Assembly: GCA_965371245.1 (NCBI GenBank)
Contig: CBDUXT010000003.1
Coordinates: 62,001-126,000, forward strand
Source of the DNA: CBDUXT01 sp965371245
GTDB lineage: Bacteria > Planctomycetota > Phycisphaerae > UBA1845
Reading direction: 5' to 3'
DNA length: 64,000 nt
Part shown: positions 9,251 through 18,062 of the stretch, piece after piece
Position numbering within the stretch: position 1 is the first letter of the stretch
How the letters are laid out: each line of letters opens with the position of its first letter
The notes under the pieces: model-generated
Seen by the model: the letters and a program-made list of their open reading frames with translations, nothing else
What the model was told of the DNA's origin: nothing
The model's database searches: none
Program-made: the position numbers and the translations under genes

Positions 9251-9772
9251 CTATGGCTGCATCGCGTCGGAGCCGTCGAAGGGCTCGGTGTCGTCATCGT
9301 TGAGGCCGAACAGCTCGAGCCAGTTGGTGTCGTCCATGGTTTGCGTGTCGATTGGGTCTTCGCTTGCCGAGGTGGGGTTAGCGGTATCCCGCTTCGCGAA
9401 CAACTCACTGACGAAGCAGTCGGAGTCGATGTCACGGCAACGATGGTACCGGGCTTCGAGGCGTATGGCCTTGTCGCTGGTGACGACGCGGACGCGCCCC
9501 GGATCCTTGGTCGCACCGATCATCGCCACGATCACGTCGTCGGCCGTTTGTGGGGCACTGTAGCGGACGTCCACGTGCGTGGCTGCCATCTGCTGCCCGA
9601 GACCGCTGCGCGGGGGCGGGCCGTCGAAGACGATCGTCGTGCGTAGGTCTTGATCCGCTATCCAGTTACCGACGATCCGCACGAGCGTTTCGCGTCCGAC
9701 GTTCGGCAGCGGCGCGTGAGCATGCATAGCGTGCAGCAGGTTGTTTCCATCGATGATGAGTTCGTCCGGCAT
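9251..9772 (-). CDS. NYN-domain (YacP/Rae1-like) putative endoribonuclease
   Basis: A 173-residue PIN-like NYN domain protein. It opens with LIIDGNNLLHAM (first acidic residue Asp8) and continues with TTIVFDGPPPRSG (Asp50), APQTADDVIVAMI (Asp77/78) and VRVVTSDKAIR (Asp98), the acidic quartet expected of YacP/Rae1-type ribonucleases. The last ~50 residues (DIDSDCFVSELF onward) are acidic and may be disordered. A role in mRNA or rRNA turnover is inferred from the family. Transcribed alone; upstream lies a repeat element. Confidence 0.75.
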   Translation of the reverse strand: MPDELIIDGNNLLHAMHAHAPLPNVGRETLVRIVGNWIADQDLRTTIVFDGPPPRSGLGQQMAATHVDVRYSAPQTADDVIVAMIGATKDPGRVRVVTSDKAIRLEARYHRCRDIDSDCFVSELFAKRDTANPTSASEDPIDTQTMDDTNWLELFGLNDDDTEPFDGSDAMQP

Positions 9773-9931
9773 GTCGTCCCCGCAGGCGCGGAGCTACGGT
9801 AGTCGATGCCGAGGCGAACGCCAAGCGCAGCACGACAGCGGCCGTGACGCCGGTTCGCCCATGGATCCGGCGACTCGAACCAGAGAAAAACGAAACGCTC
9901 TGGTGTAGGGGCACGCGTAAGCTTGCGGGTC

Positions 9932-10012
9932 GGGTGGCCCATGGCTTTAGCCGTGGGGGAGTCGAATCCGGTGAGCATTCGAGTCCCCCACCTCTGAAGA
10001 GGCGGGCCACCC
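9932..10012. repeat. Palindromic insertion-like element, filled site 1
   Basis: Bounded by GGGTGGCCC (9932-9940) and its inverted copy GGGCCACCC (10004-10012). The inside includes a GGGGGA.../...TCCCCC stem. A near-identical copy lies at 51271-51351. The flanks (from 9912 and to about 10042) recur in inverse orientation at 36401-36459 without the interior. CCCA occurs directly at both edges of the extra segment. Confidence 0.7.
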
Positions 10013-10052
10013 ACCGAGCAAACCCCGTAGATTCAAGGTTGACCGCTAGTAC

Positions 10053-10385
10053 TTAGTGGGCGCCCACGGGGCAGGCCCCGGCGCCGGCACCGGCCGGCTC
10101 GTCGCCGCCATACACTTCGTGCTGGGGTCGGCCGGAGAGGATTTCTTGCTTGCCCCAGTTGGCGACGTTCTTGAAGGTATCGGATGCGATGAAGCTGTCA
10201 AAGGCCGGCTTGCTCGTCCACTTCGAGACGATCAGATAGTGCTTCGCGTCGGTGATGTCGCGGAACATGTGCGTCTTGTCGTGGCCCTCGATTCCACCCA
10301 TGGCGGTCACCACCTTCTTGAACGCGTTCTCGAATGTTTCCTCTTTCCCGGGCAATACGTTGTAGTTCATTCCGACGGTGACCAT
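10053..10385 (-). CDS. ABM-domain monooxygenase-like protein
   Basis: A 110-residue protein of the antibiotic-biosynthesis-monooxygenase/heme-degrading (HmoA-like) ferredoxin-like fold: VTVGMNYNVLPGKEETFENA at the start, then HDKTHMFRDI and HYLIVSKWTSKPAFDSFIAS. Such proteins act as dimers on heme or small aromatic substrates, or as stress-related proteins. The substrate cannot be read from sequence. The C-terminal Gly/Ala tail ending GACPVGAH is unusual. A clear AGGAG lies 8 bases before the ATG. Divergent from the methyltransferase gene. Confidence 0.75.
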   Translation of the reverse strand: MVTVGMNYNVLPGKEETFENAFKKVVTAMGGIEGHDKTHMFRDITDAKHYLIVSKWTSKPAFDSFIASDTFKNVANWGKQEILSGRPQHEVYGGDEPAGAGAGACPVGAH

Positions 10386-10656
10386 CGTGTTCTCTCCTGT
10401 AGGCGAATCCTGTTCCAGCTCAAGGCGGACGCGTTTGCAGCGAGTCCTACCCGCCGATGTATCGGCCTGATGTCGCTGCCAAGCCGCTCATTATCGGGGA
10501 TGTCGACCGTTTGGCGAGATCTCTTCGACAATTCCTGAAACAACCGCGCCGGACCGATCGGAGCGGTTGCGGAGTCGGGCTACATCGCGCAGAGTGGTGT
10601 CCGTGAATGGAACAGGTTCATCCTCATCGGCCCCGAACCCGGCCGAGGCGAACTGG

Positions 10657-11394
10657 ATGCGTGCCGATTGGTACGACCGATCCATCAACTGGGCGGCACG
10701 CCTGAAGCGGGAAGTCCCGGCTCTCGTGGACGTTCTTGGACCGCCCCAAGGCGGCGGACTCCTCGATGCCGGCTGCGGAACCGGCCATCAGGCGCTGGCG
10801 CTGGCGGAACGGGGCTATCGAGTGGTGGGCGCGGACCTGAGCGAGGAGATGCTCTCGATCGCGCTGCGGCGGGCGAAGGACGCCCCCGGAGACATTCGTT
10901 TTGTACCGGCGGCGTACGATCGCCTCCGTGCGTTGGCGGGGACCGGGTTCGACGGGGTCTATTGTCTGGGCAACGCCCTCGCCGCCGCCGGCAGTCGCGA
11001 CGGCGTGGCGGACGCGCTTGCCGAGTTTGCGGCCTGCCTTCGCCCCGGCGGTCGCCTGTTCGTCCAGGTGCTCAACTTCGCTCCGATGAAGGAGCAGGTG
11101 CCATGCGTTCGCGGTCCGCGCGTATCGACGATGGACGGACAAACCTACGTCTCCGTTCGCCAGTTCCACTTCGCCGACGGCTTGGCGCAGGTTACGAATA
11201 TCACTCTCTGGGACGACGGAGGTTGGCGGAAGCGCGCTCACGCCGGCACGTTGTATCCGGTCACGCTGGGCGAGCTTCGCACGTGGTGCACATCCAGCGG
11301 ACTGCGCATCGACGAGGCGTGGGGCGGCTACGATCGCAAGCCGTTCGACGAAGGCCGATCCACCGACCTGATCATCGCGGCCACGCGGGAATAG
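10657..11394 (+). CDS. Class I SAM-dependent methyltransferase
   Basis: A Rossmann-fold methyltransferase with motif I LLDAGCGTG (about 35-43), an acidic end of beta-2 in VVGADLSEEML, and a post-motif region with CLRPGGRLFVQVLNF. This is the methyltransferase-25/11 pattern; the substrate is unknown. I start at the first ATG (10657), giving MRADWYDRSINW, a normal family opening. GTG codons at 10594, 10597 and 10603 would add about 20 residues of low complexity. It is followed by a family-A repeat. Confidence 0.8.
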   Translation: MRADWYDRSINWAARLKREVPALVDVLGPPQGGGLLDAGCGTGHQALALAERGYRVVGADLSEEMLSIALRRAKDAPGDIRFVPAAYDRLRALAGTGFDGVYCLGNALAAAGSRDGVADALAEFAACLRPGGRLFVQVLNFAPMKEQVPCVRGPRVSTMDGQTYVSVRQFHFADGLAQVTNITLWDDGGWRKRAHAGTLYPVTLGELRTWCTSSGLRIDEAWGGYDRKPFDEGRSTDLIIAATRE

Positions 11395-11410
11395 GCGACC
11401 GCGGATGGGC

Positions 11411-11592
11411 GTGTGACAGTTTTGGCGGGGCGTGCAAAGCCATCTTGACAGCGGCGGGCCGGGTCAGAGCCGTGGGCGCAAGCCCTCGGACACGATGCGA
11501 ACAAGCATCGGGCTTCTACAATACCAGACCGGTCACAGGGCTCGCGCCCCGTGCTCTGAAGACTGCCCGCCGATTCGGTCATGCACCCACCG
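11411..11592 (+). repeat. Family-A dispersed repeat, copy A1
   Basis: A ~180-bp element running from GTGTGACAG to about CACCCACCG, homologous end to end with 25630-25816, 44566-44744 and (truncated) 61846-62003. It contains two hairpins: CCGTGGGC with a GCAA loop, and CACAGGGC with a TCGC loop. Confidence 0.85.
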
Positions 11593-11617
11593 TGGATTGC
11601 AATCGTGATGCGGCTTG

Positions 11618-11718
11618 ACACACATGGCCACGCAAGCGTGGACCATGCCAGCCAACAACCGGTGCCGTGAAGAGTCGGCCCACTTTCCTGGAAACGGCAC
11701 TGGGCTGCCGCGCACTGC
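11618..11718. repeat. Family-B dispersed repeat (also at 30386-30478)
   Basis: From acatggcc...ggaccatgcc through the shared block TTTCCTGGAAACGGCACT. The same order of blocks is found at about 30386-30478, and the first part again at 58278-58310. It lies directly after family-A copy A1 and before the nadB stop. Confidence 0.65.
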
Positions 11719-11728
11719 TGTCTTCATG

Positions 11729-13381
11729 TCACGTGGATTCGCGAGCCGCGCGCCGTGGCGTCGTGCCGGCCGGGTCGCGGGCTACGGTCACGTCGTAGGG
11801 CGCAGGGGGGTCCGCCGCCTTTTCGTCGCTGCGGTAGTGTACCCCGACCGATTCGGTTCGTTCGAGGGCGGCCATCGCCACCAGCCTGGCCATCGTGAGG
11901 ATGTTCTGCGTCTCCCACCCGAGAAGATCGTCGAAGGTCTTGTCCAACGAGTAGTGCGCCCAAAAGTCCAGGATGGTGCAAGTTTCCTCGAGCCGATCGC
12001 CTGTGCGCACGATCCCGACGTTTCGCCACATCACGCTTCGTAGCGAGTTGCGGATGTCGGCGAGGTCCAGCGCCGTTCGGTCGGACGCGGCGTTGCTGCT
12101 GCGGACGTAGCGGACGGTGGCCCTGTCGCGCATGGCCGCACCCCGTTCACCGGCGCTCCGACCGGCAAGCCGTCCGAACACCAGCCCCTCGAGTAGCGAG
12201 TTACTGGCCAGTCGATTGGCGCCATGGAGGCCGGTCGAGGCGACCTCCCCGCAGCAGAGGAGCCCATCGACGGAAGTGGAGCCGTCGAGCGTGACCCGTA
12301 CACCGCCGATCATGTAGTGAGCGCTGGGGCGCACGGGAATCAGATCGTGCGCAACATCGATCTGGAAGTCGCGGCAGAGTTGTGTGATTCCCGGGAACCG
12401 CGCGGCGAATCCCTTGATATGTCGGACATCCAGGTAGACGCAGTTGGAACGTGTCTCCTGCAAGTGCATGTGCGTCGATCGGCTGACGACGTCGCGCGGC
12501 GCGAGTTCGCCGTCTTTATGATGAGCGTGCATGAAGCGCTCGCCGTCGCGGTCAACCAGGTATGCACCCTCGCCGCGCACGGCCTCCGAGATCAATGCCC
12601 GTCCGGCTCCGGCGACGTAGAGGGTCGTGGGGTGGAACTGCATGAGTTCGACATTGCGCAGGACGGCCCCGGCGCGGAAGGCCGCGGCCATCCCGTCGCC
12701 GGTCGCGACGGACGGATTGGTCGTCTCCCGCCACAGTTGACCACAGCCGCCGGAGGCGAGGATCGTTTGCCGCGCCCAGATGATCTGGTGGCCGTGCCGT
12801 CGATGGTACGTGACCGCCCCGACGCATGTGCCGTCCCGCGTGACCAGATCGATGACGAAGCACTGTTCGAAGAGGCGAATGGAATCCGTCGCGCGCACGC
12901 GGCGTTCGAGCGTGCGGACCAGCTCACGCCCCGTGCGGTCGCCTTGCGCATGGACGATGCGATTGATCGAATGTCCCGCCTCGCGGGCGAAACGCAGGCC
13001 GTCACCGTCGCGGTCCAACTCGATACCCCATTCGAGGAGTTCTTCGATGCGGGCCGGACCGTCCTCTACCAGGCGCCTTACGGCCTGCGGATCGCTGAGT
13101 CCACATCCGACGGCCATGGTGTCGTGGTAGTGACGCTCCGAAGAGTCTTGCGCGCCCAGGGCGGCCGCGATGCCGCCCTGGGCGGCGTGTGTACATCCGT
13201 CAACGAACGCCCCCTTGGTGACGAGCGTGACTACGCCGTGCCCGGCGGCCTCGATGGCCGCACGACATCCGGCCACGCCGCTGCCGATCACGAGCGTGTC
13301 GGTGAGTACGTGCCCCGTTCGAGTGGAGGCAAAGTCGGAGAGGTACCTCCGCGTGTCGAAGAGCGACGTGTTTCGTTTCAC
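11729..13381 (-). CDS. nadB: L-aspartate oxidase
   Basis: Flavoprotein that oxidises L-aspartate to iminoaspartate for quinolinate and NAD synthesis. The FAD motif TLVIGSGVAG is near the N-terminus. Family signatures follow: THAAQGGIAAALG, REAGHSINRIVHAQGDRTG, and the C-terminal GLHGANRLASNSLLEGLVFG. I use a GTG start at 13381 (M/VKRNTSLFD) because GGAG precedes it; the first ATG (13438) adds an Arg-rich stretch not expected in the family. The succinate-dehydrogenase flavoprotein is excluded by the NadB-specific motifs and by the absence of sdhB/sdhC. No nadA or nadC nearby. Confidence 0.9.
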   Translation of the reverse strand: MKRNTSLFDTRRYLSDFASTRTGHVLTDTLVIGSGVAGCRAAIEAAGHGVVTLVTKGAFVDGCTHAAQGGIAAALGAQDSSERHYHDTMAVGCGLSDPQAVRRLVEDGPARIEELLEWGIELDRDGDGLRFAREAGHSINRIVHAQGDRTGRELVRTLERRVRATDSIRLFEQCFVIDLVTRDGTCVGAVTYHRRHGHQIIWARQTILASGGCGQLWRETTNPSVATGDGMAAAFRAGAVLRNVELMQFHPTTLYVAGAGRALISEAVRGEGAYLVDRDGERFMHAHHKDGELAPRDVVSRSTHMHLQETRSNCVYLDVRHIKGFAARFPGITQLCRDFQIDVAHDLIPVRPSAHYMIGGVRVTLDGSTSVDGLLCCGEVASTGLHGANRLASNSLLEGLVFGRLAGRSAGERGAAMRDRATVRYVRSSNAASDRTALDLADIRNSLRSVMWRNVGIVRTGDRLEETCTILDFWAHYSLDKTFDDLLGWETQNILTMARLVAMAALERTESVGVHYRSDEKAADPPAPYDVTVARDPAGTTPRRAAREST

Positions 13382-13724
13382 GGTCAAGCTCCACTCCACC
13401 AAGCGTGATCGATACCGCCGGCGTCGCGTCAGCGGCACCGATGGTCAGGTGTCACGACTCGGTTGACGGGTCCATAACGGCTCCAGCTCGGCACGCTCGC
13501 CGGGTTCGGTTGCGGCATCGTAGGGCGTCGGGGGACGGGCGACAAATCCGTGTGATCCCGGCGTCTTTCATGTCCGTGACGCTTCCGGTCAGCCGAGTAC
13601 GGAGCGTACCCTACGCGCGTTCCTGGGATTACGGTTGTCCGACCGATACGGGCTGCTCATCGAGCTTGAAAACGGGACATGCGATAAGCGAACATCGCCG
13701 TCGCAGCCGCCGATAAGCTTGGGT

Positions 13725-16427
13725 ATGGGAAGCTCACGGAAGCTGCCGGGCGGGCCGCGCGCAGGGGGCGGGTATGCGCTCCTTTGGTTGGGGGCGATCT
13801 GTGCGCAGGGCGCCTGTGCCTCGCGACTCGTCGGGCAGGTGACGGATCGGTTGACCCGTTCGCCCGACCGCGTGGTTCATCGGTTCGATTTCGATGAGCG
13901 AGCGGAGGGGAACCTCGAAGACGTTCCCAAGTATTGGGAACTGCTCCGCCCGCCCGGGTTCCCTCATTTCTCGCACGGCGAGTTTGATCCCGCGGTCGGT
14001 CAGGCCGCCGCTCCCTCCTTCCATCTGGTTTCGGAGGGGCGCAACGTCGCGTACCAGTATTCCGGTCTGGAAACGCGCGTCCGTATGAACACGGACTACC
14101 GGATCGAAGGGTACGTCAAGGCCGACCACCTGATGCGAGCGCGGGCCTGCCTGAGTGCTCATTTCCTGGACAAGAACGGTCTGGAGATTGACGGCACGCT
14201 CGTCCGGTCGCGATTCGTCGGTGGGGCGAACGATTCGGACGGTTGGGTTCATGTGACGCTCCATCTTGCATCCGCCCCGCGTGACGCCTATACGGTGGGC
14301 TTGGTGGCCTGGGTGATGCAAGAGCCGACCTGGAATACGGCTGCGCCGCCGCGGTGGCACATCCCGCGAAGGGACGTCCGGGCGGGCGCATGGTTCGACG
14401 ATATCACCATATTCGCCCTTCCGCACGTGAGCATTGCATCCAGTGCCACGGGCAACGTCATGGTTCCCGACGAACTCCAGGAGCTTCTGGTGGTCTTGGC
14501 GGACAACGAAGACCCGACGCTCCGCGGGCGCCTGACCATCCTCTCGGCTGGCGGCCAGCGCGTTGAGGAACATGAGGTTCCGGTCGTGATGGAGTCTCGG
14601 GTCGTACCGAAACGAATCTCTGTTGGGCATCTCACGCCGGGGTTGTACATAGCCGTGTTTGACGTTTTTGCCGGCTCCGCGCGCGTGGTGTCGCGTTCAC
14701 TGACCTTCGCTCGGGTGGCGGCACCCTATCGAGAGAGCGAGGCCCACGCGCGTCCCTTCGGGGTCGTCGTCGATCCGCGCGAGCGAGCGGACCCGGCTAC
14801 TGAACTCGTGCTCCTTCGTCGGCAACTCGCGCGGTCGGCCAAACTTCCGGTTTGGACGGGTCTACCGGATGATCCGCCGACGGCCGGCCAGCGGCTCCGG
14901 ACGGATCGCTTGCTTCAAGGGCTGACCAAGGCCGGCTTTGCCTTGACGGGCGTCTTCTTCGGACCGCCCAGTACGATTGTTCGCAGTGACGGCGCGTACG
15001 TTCGACCGCTGGTCGAGCTTCTCGCCAACGACCCGACGGTGTGGCAAGACCACCTGGCGTCGGTGGTTGCGCCCTATGCAAGTAGCTTTCGGTGGTGGCA
15101 GATGGGGGCGGACGAGGGTTGGCCTCTCGTGGTCGATAAAGACTTCCCACTGGCCGTGGAACGATTGCGCGATGGGATCCGCCGGTTCATCACGCTGCCG
15201 CGGCTGGCCGCGGTGACCTCGACGGCGTTTGAGTTGCCGGAGGTGGCGTTCCCCGTCGAGCAGTTGGCGCTTTCGGTGCGTGCCAACGTTCAACCGGACG
15301 CTGTGGCGCTGCAGCTTGCCGCGGCGAAGGATGCCGGCTATGCGCATGTGTCGGTCTACCTCGCGCCGGTTCCGTCCGACCGATATGGACGACTCCCGCG
15401 GCTTACGGACTGGGCTCAGCGGGTGATTTCCGCGCGTCACGCCGGCGCGGACACCGTGTTCGTGCCTCAGACATGGCAGGTCCGTGATACGGGTCGGGGA
15501 CGTCGAGTGGAACCAACCGAGACGTTTCTCTTCCTGCGAACGATGGCCGACGTCATCGGGCGGGCCGCTCCGGCACAGCGGTTGCACCTTGGTCGTGATA
15601 TCAAATGCCTCGCGTTTCGAGCCGGCGCCGATGTTGTGTTGGCCATGTGGGCTCCGATGGCGCCCCCCGGCGGACGCGACTACCCGATCCAGCTTGGCGG
15701 CGCGGACCGACAGATCGACATGTGGGGTCGCGCGGCACCGCTGTTGCGCGACGAGCACGGTCGATCGATCGTCCACCTTACCGCCATGCCCGTGCTTGTG
15801 GACCGAATCGAGCCCTGGCTGATCGATTTTCGGGCGTCACTCTCGCTCAAGCCGTCGCGCGTTGAGTCGGGGACGGAGTCGGTTCCCCACGAGCTGGAGA
15901 TGGCCTACCGTGGAGCCCGTGCCGTCTCTGGGCGCGTCGAACTCGGCGTGCCCCGGTCGTGGGGGATCTCTCCGCGCGTGTTCAGCTTTAGCCTGATGCC
16001 GCAGCGGACGGTTTCCTACCCAATTCGCATCCGCTATCCGCACAGCGCGCCGGCCGGTCGTCGCGAGGTGCTTGCCCGCATCACGCTCGAAGGCTCATCC
16101 CGCTACTTTGAAGTGCCGTTGGTGGTAAACCTGGGCGTGAAGGACCTCGAGGTCTCAGGGTCCGGCGTCGTCGAAGGTGAAGAGCTGGTGCTGCGCCACA
16201 TCGTGACCAATCGATCGTCCAAGGTCTTGAGTTTCCGCGGCTCGGCAGTGGTGCCCGGCCGACAGCGCCAGTACCGCCCCATTTCCCACCTTAAACCGGG
16301 CGACACCCAAACGGTGGAGTACCGCTTCGCACGCGGAGGTGCGTTGGTCGGTCGGCCGGTCCGTCTCGTTCTCCGCGAGATGAACGACGGCCCACGCGTC
16401 CACAACCTCGAGCTGACGATCCCCTAG
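13725..16427 (+). CDS. Large exported protein, beta domains around a possible TIM-barrel-like core; function unknown
   Basis: About 900 residues. The ATG at 13725 gives a basic N-terminus and hydrophobic signal (YALLWLGAICAQGACA). Residues ~35-220 look like a carbohydrate-binding-type jelly roll (HRFDFDERAEGNLEDVPKYW, ..AYQYSGLETRVRMNTDYRI). The middle (~340-700) alternates strands and helices (GVVVDPRERADP, SFRWWQMGADEGWPL, GYAHVSVYLAP), which could be a glycoside-hydrolase-like barrel. The end (~730-900) has immunoglobulin-like strands. I recognise no specific family and cannot name catalytic residues; a polysaccharide-related surface role is only a guess. Earlier in-frame starts (13635) would hide the signal. 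Confidence 0.6.
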   Translation: MGSSRKLPGGPRAGGGYALLWLGAICAQGACASRLVGQVTDRLTRSPDRVVHRFDFDERAEGNLEDVPKYWELLRPPGFPHFSHGEFDPAVGQAAAPSFHLVSEGRNVAYQYSGLETRVRMNTDYRIEGYVKADHLMRARACLSAHFLDKNGLEIDGTLVRSRFVGGANDSDGWVHVTLHLASAPRDAYTVGLVAWVMQEPTWNTAAPPRWHIPRRDVRAGAWFDDITIFALPHVSIASSATGNVMVPDELQELLVVLADNEDPTLRGRLTILSAGGQRVEEHEVPVVMESRVVPKRISVGHLTPGLYIAVFDVFAGSARVVSRSLTFARVAAPYRESEAHARPFGVVVDPRERADPATELVLLRRQLARSAKLPVWTGLPDDPPTAGQRLRTDRLLQGLTKAGFALTGVFFGPPSTIVRSDGAYVRPLVELLANDPTVWQDHLASVVAPYASSFRWWQMGADEGWPLVVDKDFPLAVERLRDGIRRFITLPRLAAVTSTAFELPEVAFPVEQLALSVRANVQPDAVALQLAAAKDAGYAHVSVYLAPVPSDRYGRLPRLTDWAQRVISARHAGADTVFVPQTWQVRDTGRGRRVEPTETFLFLRTMADVIGRAAPAQRLHLGRDIKCLAFRAGADVVLAMWAPMAPPGGRDYPIQLGGADRQIDMWGRAAPLLRDEHGRSIVHLTAMPVLVDRIEPWLIDFRASLSLKPSRVESGTESVPHELEMAYRGARAVSGRVELGVPRSWGISPRVFSFSLMPQRTVSYPIRIRYPHSAPAGRREVLARITLEGSSRYFEVPLVVNLGVKDLEVSGSGVVEGEELVLRHIVTNRSSKVLSFRGSAVVPGRQRQYRPISHLKPGDTQTVEYRFARGGALVGRPVRLVLREMNDGPRVHNLELTIP

Positions 16428-16468
16428 AACTCCGTTGTACCTTACTTGATGCCTTCCGAGGGTGGCAT

Positions 16469-16539
16469 GGGCAAACTTGTTTGCCTGTGTTCCAAGCCCC
16501 GAGGTCATGGGCAAGCCGACGCTTGCCCTTGGCGCCCGA
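16469..16539. repeat. Double-hairpin dispersed repeat (also at 36300-36368)
   Basis: Two hairpins in tandem: gggcaaacttgtttgcc, then gggcaagccgacgcttgccc. The same pair, with scattered differences, lies at 36300-36368. Confidence 0.65.
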
Positions 16540-16638
16540 CCATCGATTGACGTACGACAGAGGTCGAATCCCATTGAATCCGCCGGGTGCCCGATCCTTC
16601 ATCGCAGGCGTAGGTGGGGGGACGGAGTGCCCTTTCCT

Positions 16639-16667
16639 TTGAAGAACACGCGCCCTCACGGTACAAT
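16639..16667 (+). promoter_or_regulatory. Sigma-70 promoter of the IPTVS-tailed protein gene
   Basis: TTGAAG (16639-16644), a 17-base spacer and TACAAT (16662-16667), about 33 bases before the ATG. AAAGGAG (16685-16691) lies 9 bases before the ATG. Both hexamers are near consensus. Confidence 0.65.
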
Positions 16668-16700
16668 GCCCTGTAGCGGTTCGGAAAGGAGTCATAAGCC

Positions 16701-18062
16701 ATGAAGCATCATGGAATGCGAGCGGTCCTTCTGGTGTGCGCCGGTCTCGGCACACACAGCGCCCCCGCTCACGCCCGGCCCGCACCGGCTCCGGTTCAGG
16801 TCATCGCCCAACGGCGAACGGAGGCCCCCGGCGAGGGAGGAAACTTCGGCAGTTTTATCAACCTCAGCTTTGACAGCCCCCCCGAACTGAAGAACCTCAG
16901 CCCATCCATCAGCGGAAACAACGTGGCCTTCGCGGCGACGACTCGCGATCCAGGCGGGTCGGGTATGTTTGCCCTGATCGACGGTCAACTGCGCGTCGTG
17001 GCCGACACCTGGACCAAGATACCGGGAACGGACCTGACCTTCGGCTTCAGCATCGGCGATGGTGTGGGCCCGAACATCTGTGGGTCAACCGTGGTGTTTA
17101 CCGGCATCAACATCTCTCATGGTTCCGCGATCTGGCTCTGGCGAGACGGCGTGCTGGAAAAGGTGGTGGACAGCGACACGCTCGTCCCGGGGCGTAGCGT
17201 GACCTTCGGCAGCTTCGCCGGCACACCCGGCATCAGCGGAGACAACGTTGTCTTCAACGCTCGCTACACCGGAGGCGGTGGGATCTACGCAGTCATCAAC
17301 GGGGAACTGCTGACAATCGCCGACAGTGACACGCTCCTTCCGGGCGCCCCGACGACGGCCGGAGGTTTCGGCTTCCTTGTCGGCTACAGCGCCTTCATCA
17401 GCGGCGAGAACGTGGTCTTCTGGGCTGGGTCGGGCGTCAACCACAGGGGTATCTACCTCTTTGCCAACGGCGTGATTCGCGTCATCATCGACCCCAACAC
17501 GCCTAAACCGGGGGGGGGAGGCGAGACATTCGACTTTGTCCCGGTGCGCGCCAACTTCTGGCCGGGCATCAGCGGTGAGAACGTGGCCTTTTCGCTCTGG
17601 ACGGAGCTGTATGCGTATATCAACGGTACGCTGCGCCTCGTCGCCGACGACACGACGCAAGCGCCTGGGGGCGGCACGTTCACCACTTTTTCCGCCCGCA
17701 CTTCGATAGATGGCGAGAACATCGCCTTCGCAGCCGGCACCGGAGGGGGGAGCGCGGGGATTTTCTCCTACATCAACGGCGAGTTTCGCACCATTGCCAG
17801 CGACAACACGCCGGCCCCAGGTTTCGCGACCAATTTCAGCGCCATCGGTTTCCGTATCTCTGACGGCGGGGGTCCGGGCATCAGCGGCGAACAGGTCGTT
17901 TTCACCGCCGGTCCCCCCGGCGTCTACACCGGCGACGGCATCCCGCCGCCGCCACCGCCGCCACCCATCCCCACGGTCTCCACCTGGGGTGTCATCGCCA
18001 TGACACTCCTACTCCTCACCGCAGGCAGCATAGCCGTCAATCGACGAGGCACTGCGGCATAA
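16701..18062 (+). CDS. Exported repeat protein with IPTVS-type C-terminal sorting signal
   Basis: 453 residues. An N-terminal signal peptide ends near AHARPAP. The body holds about seven repeats of ~50 residues, each with an element such as SGENVAF or SGDNVVF and, in six of them, a partner such as YINGTLRLVAD or VINGELLTIAD, suggesting a beta-propeller-like fold. A poly-proline linker (415-422) leads to IPTVSTWG, a hydrophobic segment and NRRG at the C-terminus (423-453). This is the IPTL/PEP-CTERM-like tripartite sorting tail common in Planctomycetota and Proteobacteria. Exported and probably anchored or sorted at the outer surface. No exosortase gene is in the window. Confidence 0.75.
   Translation: MKHHGMRAVLLVCAGLGTHSAPAHARPAPAPVQVIAQRRTEAPGEGGNFGSFINLSFDSPPELKNLSPSISGNNVAFAATTRDPGGSGMFALIDGQLRVVADTWTKIPGTDLTFGFSIGDGVGPNICGSTVVFTGINISHGSAIWLWRDGVLEKVVDSDTLVPGRSVTFGSFAGTPGISGDNVVFNARYTGGGGIYAVINGELLTIADSDTLLPGAPTTAGGFGFLVGYSAFISGENVVFWAGSGVNHRGIYLFANGVIRVIIDPNTPKPGGGGETFDFVPVRANFWPGISGENVAFSLWTELYAYINGTLRLVADDTTQAPGGGTFTTFSARTSIDGENIAFAAGTGGGSAGIFSYINGEFRTIASDNTPAPGFATNFSAIGFRISDGGGPGISGEQVVFTAGPPGVYTGDGIPPPPPPPPIPTVSTWGVIAMTLLLLTAGSIAVNRRGTAA

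Noticed and set aside
12224..13408. 394-codon plus-strand frame
   Set aside because: Antisense to nadB, no recognisable domain, Arg/Asp/Val-biased composition of a shadow frame.
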